From Prevotella sp. (GTDB taxonomy: Bacteria > Bacteroidota > Bacteroidia > Bacteroidales > Bacteroidaceae), in contig JAFZCU010000105.1 in assembly GCA_017556145.1 (NCBI GenBank), positions 1-42,027 on the forward strand: 42,027 nucleotides of DNA. Direction: 5' to 3'. The notes under the pieces are model-generated. The model made no database searches. It had not been told where the DNA came from and worked only from the letters and a program-made list of their open reading frames with translations. Below, in pieces: positions 1 through 9,400 of this stretch (within the stretch, counting starts at the first letter, position 1; each line of letters begins with the position of its first letter). The position numbers were made by a program, and so were the translations under genes.

Positions 1-207
1 AAATTTCTCATGGCGGCAGCGGCCATAACGCTGATGACAATGACGACGGTACTGACATCGTGCACCAGTAACGATGACAACCCCTCGAGTGACCCCACGC
101 ACGACAGCGCCGTCGTGGGAAACTGGTACGCTGACATCACTAACCAAACCTGTCTCCCAAAGCGGTGGCCCGCTGATCAGATAATCGCAGTTTTAACTAA
201 CTTATAG
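1..207 (+). pseudogene. Lipoprotein fragment, cut by the window edge and probably 3'-truncated
   Basis: The reading frame is open from base 1 (Lys-Phe-Leu before the first ATG at 10), so the true start is probably a few codons upstream, outside the window. The visible N-terminus is a hydrophobic signal ending in a lipobox (VLTSC), followed by an Asp/Asn/Ser-rich spacer and a short segment GNWYAD. Such GxWYA segments begin many small Bacteroidales lipoproteins of well over 100 residues, but here the frame stops after 65 residues from the ATG, soon after IIAVL. I infer a 3' deletion leaving a remnant. The spacer resembles that of the next gene (TSC followed by DNP), so the two may share a recombined signal region. 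It could instead be a genuine small lipoprotein; no function can be given. Confidence 0.45.
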
Positions 208-228
208 GAAATAATTAATATTAGGCTT

Positions 229-2136
229 ATGAAAAAGATTCTAATGATGCTCGCAGCCGTCCTTTGCTGCATGGCTATAATGATGTCGGTAACATCGTGT
301 GCCATTGAGGATAACCCCACGCCGGTGGTGGACTACGGCCAGTGGAATATCTCTGATTCTGACATGGACACCAGTGTGCGTCCGGGTGACGACTTCTACA
401 TGTATTGCAACGGCGGCTACTGGAACAGTACAGAGATTGACGAGTCATGGTTCAATATTAAGACCATCATGGTACAAGAGGTTCCTGCCATGATTGAAAA
501 GCGTATGTCAGCACTTCACTTTCCAAATATGGATAAACTGATGGCCGATGCCGCCAAGGCCGATGCCGCAGACATCAGTGCCAAGTTAAACGACGCTTTT
601 GTCAGAATCGATGCCATTACCACACGTGAAGAAGCCTGGCGGTTGTGGGGACAGTTGATAAAGGAGGGCTACGCATCGCAAATCGGAGTAGACTACTTCT
701 CGACAGGTGGACGTATTGGCGTGACGCTTGACATAACAAATAAGGACTATGATCCCGTACTGGATACGCCTGACAAGAACAGTTTCCAGTGGCGACTACT
801 CAACGAACCAGACCTGCTAGCTTGCTTGAAGCCCCTTGGCGGCACTCACAGACGTGCATTCGACCACGGCAAATGGCCTATGTTAACCACGATCTTTACA
901 GAACTCGGCTTCAATCTCGATGATGTTTACTCTATTGACGTGCCCCACTCAAGTGCCCCAGAAAGCGTGGATAAACTTGTGACAGAATTTCTGGATTTAC
1001 AATCGTATGATGTTGAGAAATGGAAAAAACACCTAACAGAACAGATTTCAGCTGACACAGTACTGCTGGATCCTACAACGCGTTCCGAAATGGTCAAGAA
1101 CTTCGCCAATCGTTATCTGAAATACGAGAAATCATATCTTTTCGCCAATGCATATGTTACGTCCGAGATGAAGCAGCGCACACAGGACTACTGCAACCAA
1201 CTGCGCCAGACCTTCCGCCAGCGCATTGCCGACAATGAATGGATGAGCGAGGGGTCCAAGCAATCGGCTACTGAGAAACTCGATGCTATGGCGTTCAATA
1301 TCGGTTGTCCCGACGAATGGTTTCTTGAAGGAATTGCTGATATCAGCAACGAGAAGACGCTCTTTGATGACATCATGGCCCTTCGCCGTAGCCACCTGGC
1401 CTTATTCCAACGTATGGCTGGCATGGAGACAGCGAAAGCCAGTTGGCACGCACTCATTACTATGATGGACCTAACTGTCATGAATGCCTTCTACGTTCCA
1501 ATCTTCAATTCGATGAACATCTATCCAGCATGGATGATGGAACCCTACTATGATCCGCTGCAGAACGATGCCCATAACTATGCAACCCTAATGGTATTCG
1601 GACACGAAATCACCCACGGCTTCGACACCAACGGCGCAAGATACAACAAGATGGGCGACCTTGAAGATATCTGGGCCAGCGATGCCGACCGTCAGGAGTT
1701 CGATAAGCGCGCTCAGCAACTTGTCGATTGCTATAATGGTTTTGAGGTGCTGCCTTGGGCAATACCTGGCGTCTATGCCGACGGTGCCTTTACCGTGTCT
1801 GAGAACATTGCCGACCTGGGCGGTATTCTACTGGCCTACGACACCTACGTGCGCCATCTTCGCGAGACGGGCTTCAAAGGTGAGCAGTTCAACTTGCAGC
1901 GTCAGCGCTTCTTCTTGGCATTAGCAAAACTCTGGCAGGCCAAGTATTCTGTTAAGTACGCCCTCTTGCGTACCAATGGCGATGAAGCTTATCCTGGTAA
2001 TAAAGACAATCATTCCTTGGACCGTGAACGCATCAACGGCATGGTCATGAACACTGATGCCTGGTACGAACTCTTCAACGTGAAAGCCAGCGACAAACTC
2101 TATCGCGCACCGAAGGACAGAGTGAGAATTTGGTGA
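229..2136 (+). CDS. M13-family zinc metallopeptidase (PepO/neprilysin-like), lipoprotein
   Basis: A 635-residue M13 endopeptidase, predicted to cleave peptides outside the cytoplasm. Residues 1-24 form a lipoprotein signal with lipobox VTSC (Cys24), so the enzyme should be membrane-anchored. The zinc site is intact: HEITH at residues 459-463 and the downstream glutamate motif ENIADLGG at 525-532, giving His459, His463 and Glu525 as ligands and Asp529 as the conserved second-shell residue. The family substrate-binding motif appears as NAFYVP starting at residue 419. The N-terminal half (about residues 40-400) carries the M13_N-type helical domain, starting with the typical RPGDDFYMYCNG. The length is slightly below the usual 660-700. 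The start follows an AT-rich gap after the upstream fragment. Substrate unknown; secreted or surface peptide processing is likely. Confidence 0.93.
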   Translation: MKKILMMLAAVLCCMAIMMSVTSCAIEDNPTPVVDYGQWNISDSDMDTSVRPGDDFYMYCNGGYWNSTEIDESWFNIKTIMVQEVPAMIEKRMSALHFPNMDKLMADAAKADAADISAKLNDAFVRIDAITTREEAWRLWGQLIKEGYASQIGVDYFSTGGRIGVTLDITNKDYDPVLDTPDKNSFQWRLLNEPDLLACLKPLGGTHRRAFDHGKWPMLTTIFTELGFNLDDVYSIDVPHSSAPESVDKLVTEFLDLQSYDVEKWKKHLTEQISADTVLLDPTTRSEMVKNFANRYLKYEKSYLFANAYVTSEMKQRTQDYCNQLRQTFRQRIADNEWMSEGSKQSATEKLDAMAFNIGCPDEWFLEGIADISNEKTLFDDIMALRRSHLALFQRMAGMETAKASWHALITMMDLTVMNAFYVPIFNSMNIYPAWMMEPYYDPLQNDAHNYATLMVFGHEITHGFDTNGARYNKMGDLEDIWASDADRQEFDKRAQQLVDCYNGFEVLPWAIPGVYADGAFTVSENIADLGGILLAYDTYVRHLRETGFKGEQFNLQRQRFFLALAKLWQAKYSVKYALLRTNGDEAYPGNKDNHSLDRERINGMVMNTDAWYELFNVKASDKLYRAPKDRVRIW

Positions 2137-2179
2137 TAATAATATTAGCAACTCAGCAATGCACAATCAATAACAAAAC

Positions 2180-3592
2180 ATGGGCAAAGAGACGAAACAA
2201 ATATTGCTGACGATTGGTGCGATGATCACCCAACAGGCTACAGCGGCTGAACAAAATGAACAACAGGCGACACCCGAGCGTCCGAATATCATTTTCATCC
2301 TGGCGGATGATATGGGCTATGGCGATCTGTCGTGCTACGGCAACCGATATATCAAAACCCCGAATATCGACCGTCTGGCCGCAACGGGCACGAGTTTCAC
2401 ACAGGCCTACGCTGGCAGTGGCATCAGTTCACCCTCCCGTTGTTCGCTGATGACGGGCCGCAATAGCGGCAATACCCGCATCCGCGACAATCAGTGCTAT
2501 GCCGGTGGACTCACGGGTCTGAAGATTAACCCTAAGGGCGACACCACCATCGTACGCCGAGCCAACCTGTTGCCACAAGATACCACCATCGCCAAAGTCA
2601 TCGGCACCGCTGGCTATCGCACTTGTCTGGTGAACAAGTGGCATCTCGACGGCTACGACCCCGGTTCTGCGCCCCACCATCGTGGCTTCGACGAGTTCTA
2701 TGGCTGGACTATCTCCACCGTTCACAGCAATTCACCCTATTATTACCCATACTACCGTCTTTGGGGCGACAGCCTCATCCATATCGAGGAGAATGCCCAC
2801 GATGCCCATGTACGTCACAATACGGAAATCTCTACCGACGATGCCATCGCCTTCATCCATCGCAACAAAACCAATCCCTTCTTCCTCTTCCTCGGCTACG
2901 ATGCCCCCCACGAGCCCTATAACATCGACGATACCTCATGGTATGATGAACATGGAGAATGGTCGATGAACACGAAGCGCTATGCAGCACTTGTCACCCA
3001 CATGGACTATCACATCGGCCGTCTGTTGGGTGCCCTCGATAACTTGGGGCTTCGTGAGAACACCCTGATTATCTTCGCCTCCGACAACGGAGCTGCCGTA
3101 ATGGCACCCATCAGCGAATTGAATTGTCATGCAGGCCTGAAAGGTCGCAAAGGTCAGCTCTATGAAGGCGGAATCAAAGTGCCGCTCATCGTAAATCAGC
3201 CAGGACGTGTGCCAGCACGACAAATCAGCAATCAGGTGTATTTCCCCGACTTCATGCCTACCCTCGCAGCATTAACGGGTAGCGAGAAGGCCGTTCCACA
3301 GACAGATGGCATCGATATCTCTCCCCTCTTTTTCGGAGGTGAGGTGGATACTGACCATCGCTATCTCTATTGGGAGTTCCCCGGAAAGCAGCGTGCCCTC
3401 CGCTTTGGCGACTGGAAATGCGTGACGGTCAAGAAAGATGCCCCTTTGGAACTCTATCGGATTACAGACGACCCACGCGAAGAGCACAATCTGGCCAAGG
3501 AGTATCCGGAGATGGTGAAAGCGTTCGACCAGATTATGCGTCGTATGCACAAGCCGTCGGAAAACTATCCGATTGAAGGAGAGAAGGAGTAA
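2180..3592 (+). CDS. Ser-type arylsulfatase (sulfatase family S1)
   Basis: A 470-residue sulfatase that should hydrolyse sulfate esters, probably from host or plant glycans. The metal-binding N-terminus reads LADDMGYGD (Asp43, Asp44). The formylglycine signature is S-S-P-S-R at residues 83-87, followed by CSLMTGR, so Ser83 rather than Cys would be oxidised to formylglycine. A second metal motif, DNG, lies at residues 302-304. A weak signal peptide (hydrophobic ILLTIGAMI followed by Ala-rich sequence near residue 22) suggests export. The gene directly precedes an anaerobic sulfatase maturase; Ser-type sulfatases depend on such radical-SAM enzymes, so the pair makes functional sense. The stop codon lies in a 15-bp tandem duplication that runs to the start of the next gene. 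Substrate is not predictable from sequence alone. Confidence 0.94.
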   Translation: MGKETKQILLTIGAMITQQATAAEQNEQQATPERPNIIFILADDMGYGDLSCYGNRYIKTPNIDRLAATGTSFTQAYAGSGISSPSRCSLMTGRNSGNTRIRDNQCYAGGLTGLKINPKGDTTIVRRANLLPQDTTIAKVIGTAGYRTCLVNKWHLDGYDPGSAPHHRGFDEFYGWTISTVHSNSPYYYPYYRLWGDSLIHIEENAHDAHVRHNTEISTDDAIAFIHRNKTNPFFLFLGYDAPHEPYNIDDTSWYDEHGEWSMNTKRYAALVTHMDYHIGRLLGALDNLGLRENTLIIFASDNGAAVMAPISELNCHAGLKGRKGQLYEGGIKVPLIVNQPGRVPARQISNQVYFPDFMPTLAALTGSEKAVPQTDGIDISPLFFGGEVDTDHRYLYWEFPGKQRALRFGDWKCVTVKKDAPLELYRITDDPREEHNLAKEYPEMVKAFDQIMRRMHKPSENYPIEGEKE

Positions 3593-3610
3593 GGAGAGAA
3601 GGAGTAAGGA
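3576..3610 (+). repeat. 15-bp tandem duplication across the sulfatase stop and maturase leader
   Basis: Two perfect copies of AAGGAGAGAAGGAGT (3576-3590 and 3591-3605) followed by AAGGA. The first copy ends inside the sulfatase stop codon; the second supplies a purine-rich ribosome-binding region ending immediately before the maturase ATG at 3610. Because the period is a multiple of three, the second copy repeats the upstream reading frame including its stop. It looks like a slippage product. Confidence 0.9.
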
Positions 3611-4794
3611 TGAGTATCGCCATTCCCTTTGGAAGTCCGCTCTATGTGATGCTGAAGCCCGCAGGCTCTCGCTGTAATCTGGCGTGCCACTATTGTTACT
3701 ATCTGGAAAAAGGCCGTCTCTATCCAAAGCAAGAACAACAAACTCTCAGCGAAGAACTATTGGAAACCTTCATCCGTCAGTATATCGAGGTCCAGACGAT
3801 ACCGCAGGTCTTATTCACCTGGCACGGGGGAGAACCGCTGCTGCGTCCGCTCTCTTTCTATCGCAAGGCGCTGGCGTTGCAACAGCGATATGCCCGAGGA
3901 CGGCAGATTGACAATTGCCTACAGACAAATGGTACCCTGCTCACTGATGAGTGGTGTGAGTTCCTGCGCGAGAACCGTTTCTTAGTGGGTATCTCCATCG
4001 ATGGGCCCCAAGCCTTTCATGATGCCTACCGTAGCCACTCTTTCGAGAAGGTGATGCGAGGCATCCGACTTCTGCAGAAACACGGTGTCGAGTGGAACGC
4101 GATGGCGACAGTCAACCACCTGAATGCCGATCATCCTACGGATTTCTATCGTTTCTTCAAGGAAATCGGTTGTCAGTACCTTCAGTTTACACCCGTCGTA
4201 GAGCGTATCGGCAGTTCCGGACTTTCTGGCAATCCCAGGCAATCTGGAATTCCCGTGGCGGATTTCTCCGTCACGCCAGCGCAATGGGGCCGATTCCTCT
4301 GTGGCGTCTATGATGAATGGGTGAAGGAAGACATCGGGCAGGTGTTTGTGCAACTCTTCGATGCCACCCTCGCCAACTGGGCAGGCGAGCCACCAAGCAT
4401 CTGCTCGATGTCGTCCACTTGCGGAAGGGCTGCAGCAATGGAAGCCAACGGAGATGTCTATAGCTGCGACCACTTCGTTTTTCCAGAATATCGTTTAGGA
4501 AATATCCGTCAGCAGTCACTCACGGAGATGCTCTATGGCGGACGTCAGCAGCAGTTCGGGCGCGATAAGAGTGCTGGTCTTCCCCGTCAGTGCAGGGAAT
4601 GCCAGTTCTTGTTTGCCTGTCAAGGGGAATGTCCGAAGAACCGTTTCCTCCGCGACTCTTATGGAGAACCAGGCTTAAGCTATCTTTGCGAAGGCTATAG
4701 ACAATTCTTCGCCCATGTCGCAGCCGACATGGACTTTATGAAGGCAGAGCTCGATGCAGGTCGCTCGCCTGCCAACCTCATGTATACACGCTAA
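3610..4794 (+). CDS. Anaerobic sulfatase-maturating enzyme (anSME, radical SAM/SPASM)
   Basis: A 394-residue radical-SAM protein that should convert the active-site Ser or Cys of sulfatases into formylglycine in the cytoplasm before export. The SAM cluster motif is Cys22-x3-Cys26-x2-Cys29 in the context CNLACHYCYY. The C-terminal third is a SPASM-type region with many cysteines (CSMSSTCG, YSCDHF, CRECQFLFACQGECP, YLCEG) expected to bind two auxiliary 4Fe-4S clusters. Length and motif order match anSMEs. It starts 17 bases after the sulfatase stop, so the two are probably one operon and the neighbour its substrate. The stop overlaps by a few bases with the convergent ispF stop, leaving no room for a separate terminator. 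Confidence 0.95.
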   Translation: MSIAIPFGSPLYVMLKPAGSRCNLACHYCYYLEKGRLYPKQEQQTLSEELLETFIRQYIEVQTIPQVLFTWHGGEPLLRPLSFYRKALALQQRYARGRQIDNCLQTNGTLLTDEWCEFLRENRFLVGISIDGPQAFHDAYRSHSFEKVMRGIRLLQKHGVEWNAMATVNHLNADHPTDFYRFFKEIGCQYLQFTPVVERIGSSGLSGNPRQSGIPVADFSVTPAQWGRFLCGVYDEWVKEDIGQVFVQLFDATLANWAGEPPSICSMSSTCGRAAAMEANGDVYSCDHFVFPEYRLGNIRQQSLTEMLYGGRQQQFGRDKSAGLPRQCRECQFLFACQGECPKNRFLRDSYGEPGLSYLCEGYRQFFAHVAADMDFMKAELDAGRSPANLMYTR

Positions 4795-5270
4795 TCTTTT
4801 TCTATCAGCACGACGGCATAAGCACTGATACCTTCTTCACGCCCCGTGAAGCCGAGTTTTTCAGTAGTGGTCGCCTTGATGGAAATGGTATCCTCATCGC
4901 AACCGATGACCTCTGCCATACAAGCCTTCATCGCAGGGATATGGGGATTCATCTTCGGGCGCTCAGCACAGATGGTGGCATCAATGTTACCCACGCGATA
5001 ACCCTTGGTGGCAATCAATTCGATGGTCTTGCGAAGAATGATCTTACTGTCCATTCCTTCTGTCTCTGCTGAGGTGTCAGGGAAATGATAGCCGATGTCG
5101 CGCATGTTAGCAGCACCCAAGAGTGCATCACAGATGGCGTGCAACAGCACGTCGGCATCACTGTGACCCAGCAATCCCTTGCTGTGCTCAATCCGGATGC
5201 CACCCATCCATAAATCGCGGCCCTCCACCAACTGGTGGACATCATAGCCCATTCCTACCCTTATCTTCAT
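4791..5270 (-). CDS. ispF: 2-C-methyl-D-erythritol 2,4-cyclodiphosphate synthase
   Basis: A 159-residue IspF, which cyclises CDP-methylerythritol 2-phosphate in the MEP isoprenoid pathway (cytoplasm, trimer). The metal ligands are visible as Asp10, His12 (GYDVH) and His44 (SDADVLLHA); the conserved FPD and the C-terminal TTTEKLGFTGREEGI motif are present. Length is standard. Its ATG overlaps the porV stop as ATGA (5267-5270), which suggests translational coupling. The order porU-porV-ispF is, to my knowledge, also found in Porphyromonas gingivalis, so this is conserved synteny rather than chance. Confidence 0.97.
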   Translation of the reverse strand: MKIRVGMGYDVHQLVEGRDLWMGGIRIEHSKGLLGHSDADVLLHAICDALLGAANMRDIGYHFPDTSAETEGMDSKIILRKTIELIATKGYRVGNIDATICAERPKMNPHIPAMKACMAEVIGCDEDTISIKATTTEKLGFTGREEGISAYAVVLIEKD

Positions 5271-6466
5271 TTGAACAAATCCTTGATGCCATCCATATCG
5301 AAGGCGAGGGTGAAACGAAGGGTCTGGTCAAGGGGATTCGTACGAGCCGTGGAAATGACATAACCCACATCGAGCGAGAACACGTTCATGCGGAAGCCAC
5401 CACCTACGGTGAAGTACTTCAAGTTACCCTTCGACTCAGCCTGATGATGGTAGCCGGCACGCAAGGAGAACTGATCATGATAGACATACTCGGCACCCAG
5501 GCTCCACTGAATCTCCTCCAACTCCTCCTTGAAACCGCCAGGCGCATCGTTGAAGCTCTTGAAGACACCACTGATGGCACTGACATCGGCATATTCACGA
5601 CGCACACGGTCCTGATAGTCGGTATTCGACTCCCCTTCCTCCTGACGGGGAACGGTGGGCACCAACAGTTTGTTGGCATCGGCGGAAATAGAGAAGCGGT
5701 TGTATTCATCTACAGGCACCATCAGTGAAAAGCCCAGACGCAAATTAGCCGGCAGGAACTGCGACTCCTCATCGCCAAAGAAGGAGATCTTACTACCCAC
5801 GTTGGAGATATTCATACCCAATCCCAGCTGACACTCGCGACCGCCCAGCATCACATACTTATTATAATACATCGCCAGGTCAGCAGCAAAAGCCGAGGCT
5901 GGTTTGGAGTCCTCACTATAGTCATAGCGCAGATCGCTGTAGATCCATCGGATGGCCGCTGCTAATGAGAAATTCTCACTCAGCAACATGGAGTAAGCCA
6001 CATCGAGCGACATCTCGTAGGGTTTCACTGTCATATCGCTGACACCATAGTCGGTATAAACCTCACCTAACGAGAAATAACGCAGTGAACCTGATATGGC
6101 ACTGTAATCACCGATACGATAGTAACCAGAGAGATAGGCCAGGTCGATATCGTTCACGAGCTGTCGCAGCCAAGGGGTATAGTTCAGTGCTAAACCCGCC
6201 CTGCTGATACAGAAGGGATACTTGGCAGGGTTCCAGTATTGTGAAGCGACATCTGGATCAGTGGCTACACCCACGTCACCCATACCAGCACCTCGTGCGT
6301 CAGGGGCGATGGTCTGTGAAATGACGGCGTGCTCAACGGGGTTGAACATCGTCACCTTGTCATCATCCTGAGCAAATAGTGGTGAGAGGTGAGAGGTGAG
6401 AGGTAAGAGAATACCAATAACCACCACTCTCAGCATCCATGTATTTCTGAAAAAATATCTGTTCAT
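5267..6466 (-). CDS. porV: Type IX secretion system outer-membrane protein PorV (LptO)
   Basis: A 399-residue FadL-like beta-barrel. PorV is the T9SS shuttle that takes cargo from the SprA translocon to the PorU attachment complex and is needed for A-LPS modification. The signal peptide ends at FAQ near residue 33. The mature start contains the family hallmark APDARGAGMGDVGVATDPD followed by YWNPAK; the rest alternates amphipathic strands and ends with a strand closing in Phe. It lies 25 bases after porU on the same strand, and its stop overlaps ispF. The signal-peptide codons contain four heptanucleotide repeats (6381-6408); gain or loss of one unit would shift the frame. PorQ is the main alternative, but synteny with porU supports PorV. 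Confidence 0.9.
   Translation of the reverse strand: MNRYFFRNTWMLRVVVIGILLPLTSHLSPLFAQDDDKVTMFNPVEHAVISQTIAPDARGAGMGDVGVATDPDVASQYWNPAKYPFCISRAGLALNYTPWLRQLVNDIDLAYLSGYYRIGDYSAISGSLRYFSLGEVYTDYGVSDMTVKPYEMSLDVAYSMLLSENFSLAAAIRWIYSDLRYDYSEDSKPASAFAADLAMYYNKYVMLGGRECQLGLGMNISNVGSKISFFGDEESQFLPANLRLGFSLMVPVDEYNRFSISADANKLLVPTVPRQEEGESNTDYQDRVRREYADVSAISGVFKSFNDAPGGFKEELEEIQWSLGAEYVYHDQFSLRAGYHHQAESKGNLKYFTVGGGFRMNVFSLDVGYVISTARTNPLDQTLRFTLAFDMDGIKDLFK
6381..6408 (-). repeat. Heptanucleotide tandem repeat in the porV signal-peptide codons
   Basis: Four consecutive 7-mers on the plus strand: GGTGAGA three times, then GGTAAGA. They encode the Pro-Leu-Thr-Ser-His-Leu-Ser part of the PorV signal peptide. 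The unit is not a multiple of three. Confidence 0.92.
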
Positions 6467-6491
6467 ACTTTCTAATAACGTTTTCGCGTAT

Positions 6492-9400
6492 TTATTTATT
6501 GCCTGTAATAATCATTTTCTTGGCCTGCGACACCTTACTGCCACCATCACTACTGACGGAGATGCGATAGATATAGACACCCGTCATCAACGGTCTCCCA
6601 CCACTGATGCTCAGATTCCAGTCCATCGTATAGACATTGCCTGAGGACACGCCGCTCTCCTGATGTCGCCAGAGTTGACGACCTGAAGCGTCATAGAGAT
6701 CGAGCTGTACATCCAGCTGCGTACCCACACGGTCGTGGGTGATGTAGAAGGTAGCGAGATTGCTGCCAGGATGCCGCTTGCAGTCGATGGTGATGTTGCC
6801 CGGCTCTCCCTTCACCACTTCAAACGAGAGTTCTGTCGTCGATGAGTTGTTCATGATGTCCCAAGCCCTGAACATCAATGTATGCTTACCTTCCGACAAC
6901 TCCGGTATGCTGAAGCTCACCTGTCCGCTACGATAGTCGCCGAAGTCATAGGCGAAATAATTGTTCAGGTTGTAGGTCTTCAACATATCCCCATCAATCA
7001 CCAGTTCCAGGTCATGTCCGATGCTGCTGCCTGAAGCATTAATACCACTATCATCATAAAGTTCAGCTACAAAATAAGGTGTCGCATTCACCCTACCTCC
7101 ATTCGTAAACGACGAACTGTTCAGATAACAATAGATGCTCGGCCCAATGGAGTCGTTAGCCAGTGCACTACTACCATTAAGGACGAAATGGTCGCAGAGG
7201 CCGTGAGCCTCCGAGCTTTTACTGCTGTTTACAGCATAAAGCGTCATCAGACCTGAGCCCTCCGTATAGCTGATGTCCTTGGGCACAGCGAAGGTAAACG
7301 AGAACTGCCCGTTTCTCACACTGTCGGAACCATGATAGAGGACCTTTGTACGATCCTGATAGACGAAGGCCGTATCGGCACCTTCGCTGGTGGTATTGTT
7401 CAGTCTGCAAGTAATGGTCTCCTCAGCATCACGGATAGTAGCCGTCACCACACCCGTAAAGCTTTCAGCCCTTGCCTGATCGCCTGTGATATGACCCGAC
7501 ACCTCTATCACACTACCTGCTGCCAGGCGAATAGATTCACCCGATGACACCGTCTGACCACCGATACGGTCGATGGTAATGCCCATCTGCGGGGTAGCCA
7601 ATGCGAGGGCAGGATCTCCCAACAGGGTATATTGCAGTTTGTTGGGCGAAGTATCCCTACCCTGATCCACCAAATCGCACTTCGCCCTGCGCACAGCCTC
7701 ACCGATAGGCATCGGGTGTCCTTGTCCGTCTGTACCTAAGACATATTTCATGAAGGTCAGATTCATCGCCTCATTATAGTTGGCATACACCGTTCGCGTC
7801 GTGCCAAAGAAAGCGATAGCCCCTCCCTTTTGGTTATTCATCGCTGTCTCGCCGATATTATCTTCCTGACTGTCGAAAGGCATGATGTCGCACGAGGCGG
7901 TAATCCATAGGGGCAGACGCAATGAGGTTGTCTCCGCGAAGTCAGGGGTTTTCAACACCATTTCATGCGAGATGGAATAGGCCGCACCATGACCTGAATA
8001 GTTCATCACCAGCGCTCCGTCGGCCATCTGCTGTTTAATCAGGCGTGTCACATCGGGAAAACTATTACCTGTTGATGTAGTGGTACGTGTATAAGCGTCC
8101 CAGTAGATCTTCTGGACATTATAGCCAGGATAGGTGTTCAGTACAAGGTTGGCAACGCGGTCAGCCGTTGCCATGTGCGAGTTGTTGTTACCGTCGTCGC
8201 CCATCATACAGATGGTATTCTGCCAGGCACCCGCCTGTTCATTGTTGGCATAGCTGATAGTCTTGTCAACAAGCACCTTCGCCTCTTCGAGCGTACGGGC
8301 AGAGAAGCGACCCACAGCCACATCGGGCTTGCCCAGATACAATCTGCTACCCTCCTCGATCTGCTCCTCATCGTCGAGCAGACAATAAAAATCATCACTC
8401 ACGTAGCAGTAGACGTGGCTAAAAGAGTTTTCGCTCTCGAAGCAGAGCAGGAAGTCGTCAGGATTGCAGCTGCTCCATTCTGCCGTCCGCATCCGGTTGT
8501 CGTAGGCACCATCGCCAAAGAGCAACAGATAGCGGGGCATTTCCTCATCGGTCTGGGCACGGTCGTAGAGCATCTTCATATATCGGCGATAGGCAGTGGC
8601 ATCGGAGGTGCCGCTACTAAACTCGTTGTAAAGTTCATCGGCAGGTACGATGCGCACCGTCAGGCCATCGCGCTGCTCGTGCAGCTGTTTGATACGCTCC
8701 GCCTGACTCAGCCATTTCTGCGTGGTGGGAATAATGATTACCATATCCACAGCCGAGTCAGCGTGGTGATCCTGATTCATAATACGATACACGAACGAGG
8801 GTTCTGCGAAGGCCGTCTTCGAAAGACTGGGCATCGGCGCTGGTGTGTCGCTGGTCAATGCCAGATAGTCGAGTCGCAGGTTGTTGCCTCTGGTCTGGGT
8901 GATGGTCACTTTATTGTCGCCCTCTTTCAAGTTGTTCAAACGATAAGTCCAGGTGCGGGCAGCAGCCTCTGTATAAGAGTCGAGCGAAACGCTGACGCTT
9001 AGCTCGTCCACCACAGAGTCGTTCACTGCCACCTCTGCCCCGAAGTTGCCGTCGTAGCTCAGCACCACGGTCAGTGTCCCCTGCGTATCATTACAATTCA
9101 AGGTGTATGACTGCGGGGTGTTCATCTTATAAAGAGTCCTGTCGTAAAGGTTCCTTCCTCCGTGATACCAGGCAAAGTCGTCAACCTCATAAAGCGAATG
9201 ATAGTCATTGTTCGAGGGATAATAGGCTGCTGCGAAGGCCGCACTGTCAACAGCCAGCGGCTCCTCGTCACTCTCCGTCAGGAAATAGCAGCCAATATCA
9301 GAATAAGGATTGCGCGTACGCGTAAGGGCATCCTTCGACGCCCAGGTCACAGGCCCCACACCATAGAAGAGCCGCCGGCCTCCGATGGTGACAGTGGGCA

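Noticed and set aside
8175-9002. A 275-codon plus-strand frame inside porU
   Set aside because: It is antisense to the catalytic region of PorU, with no promoter or domain.
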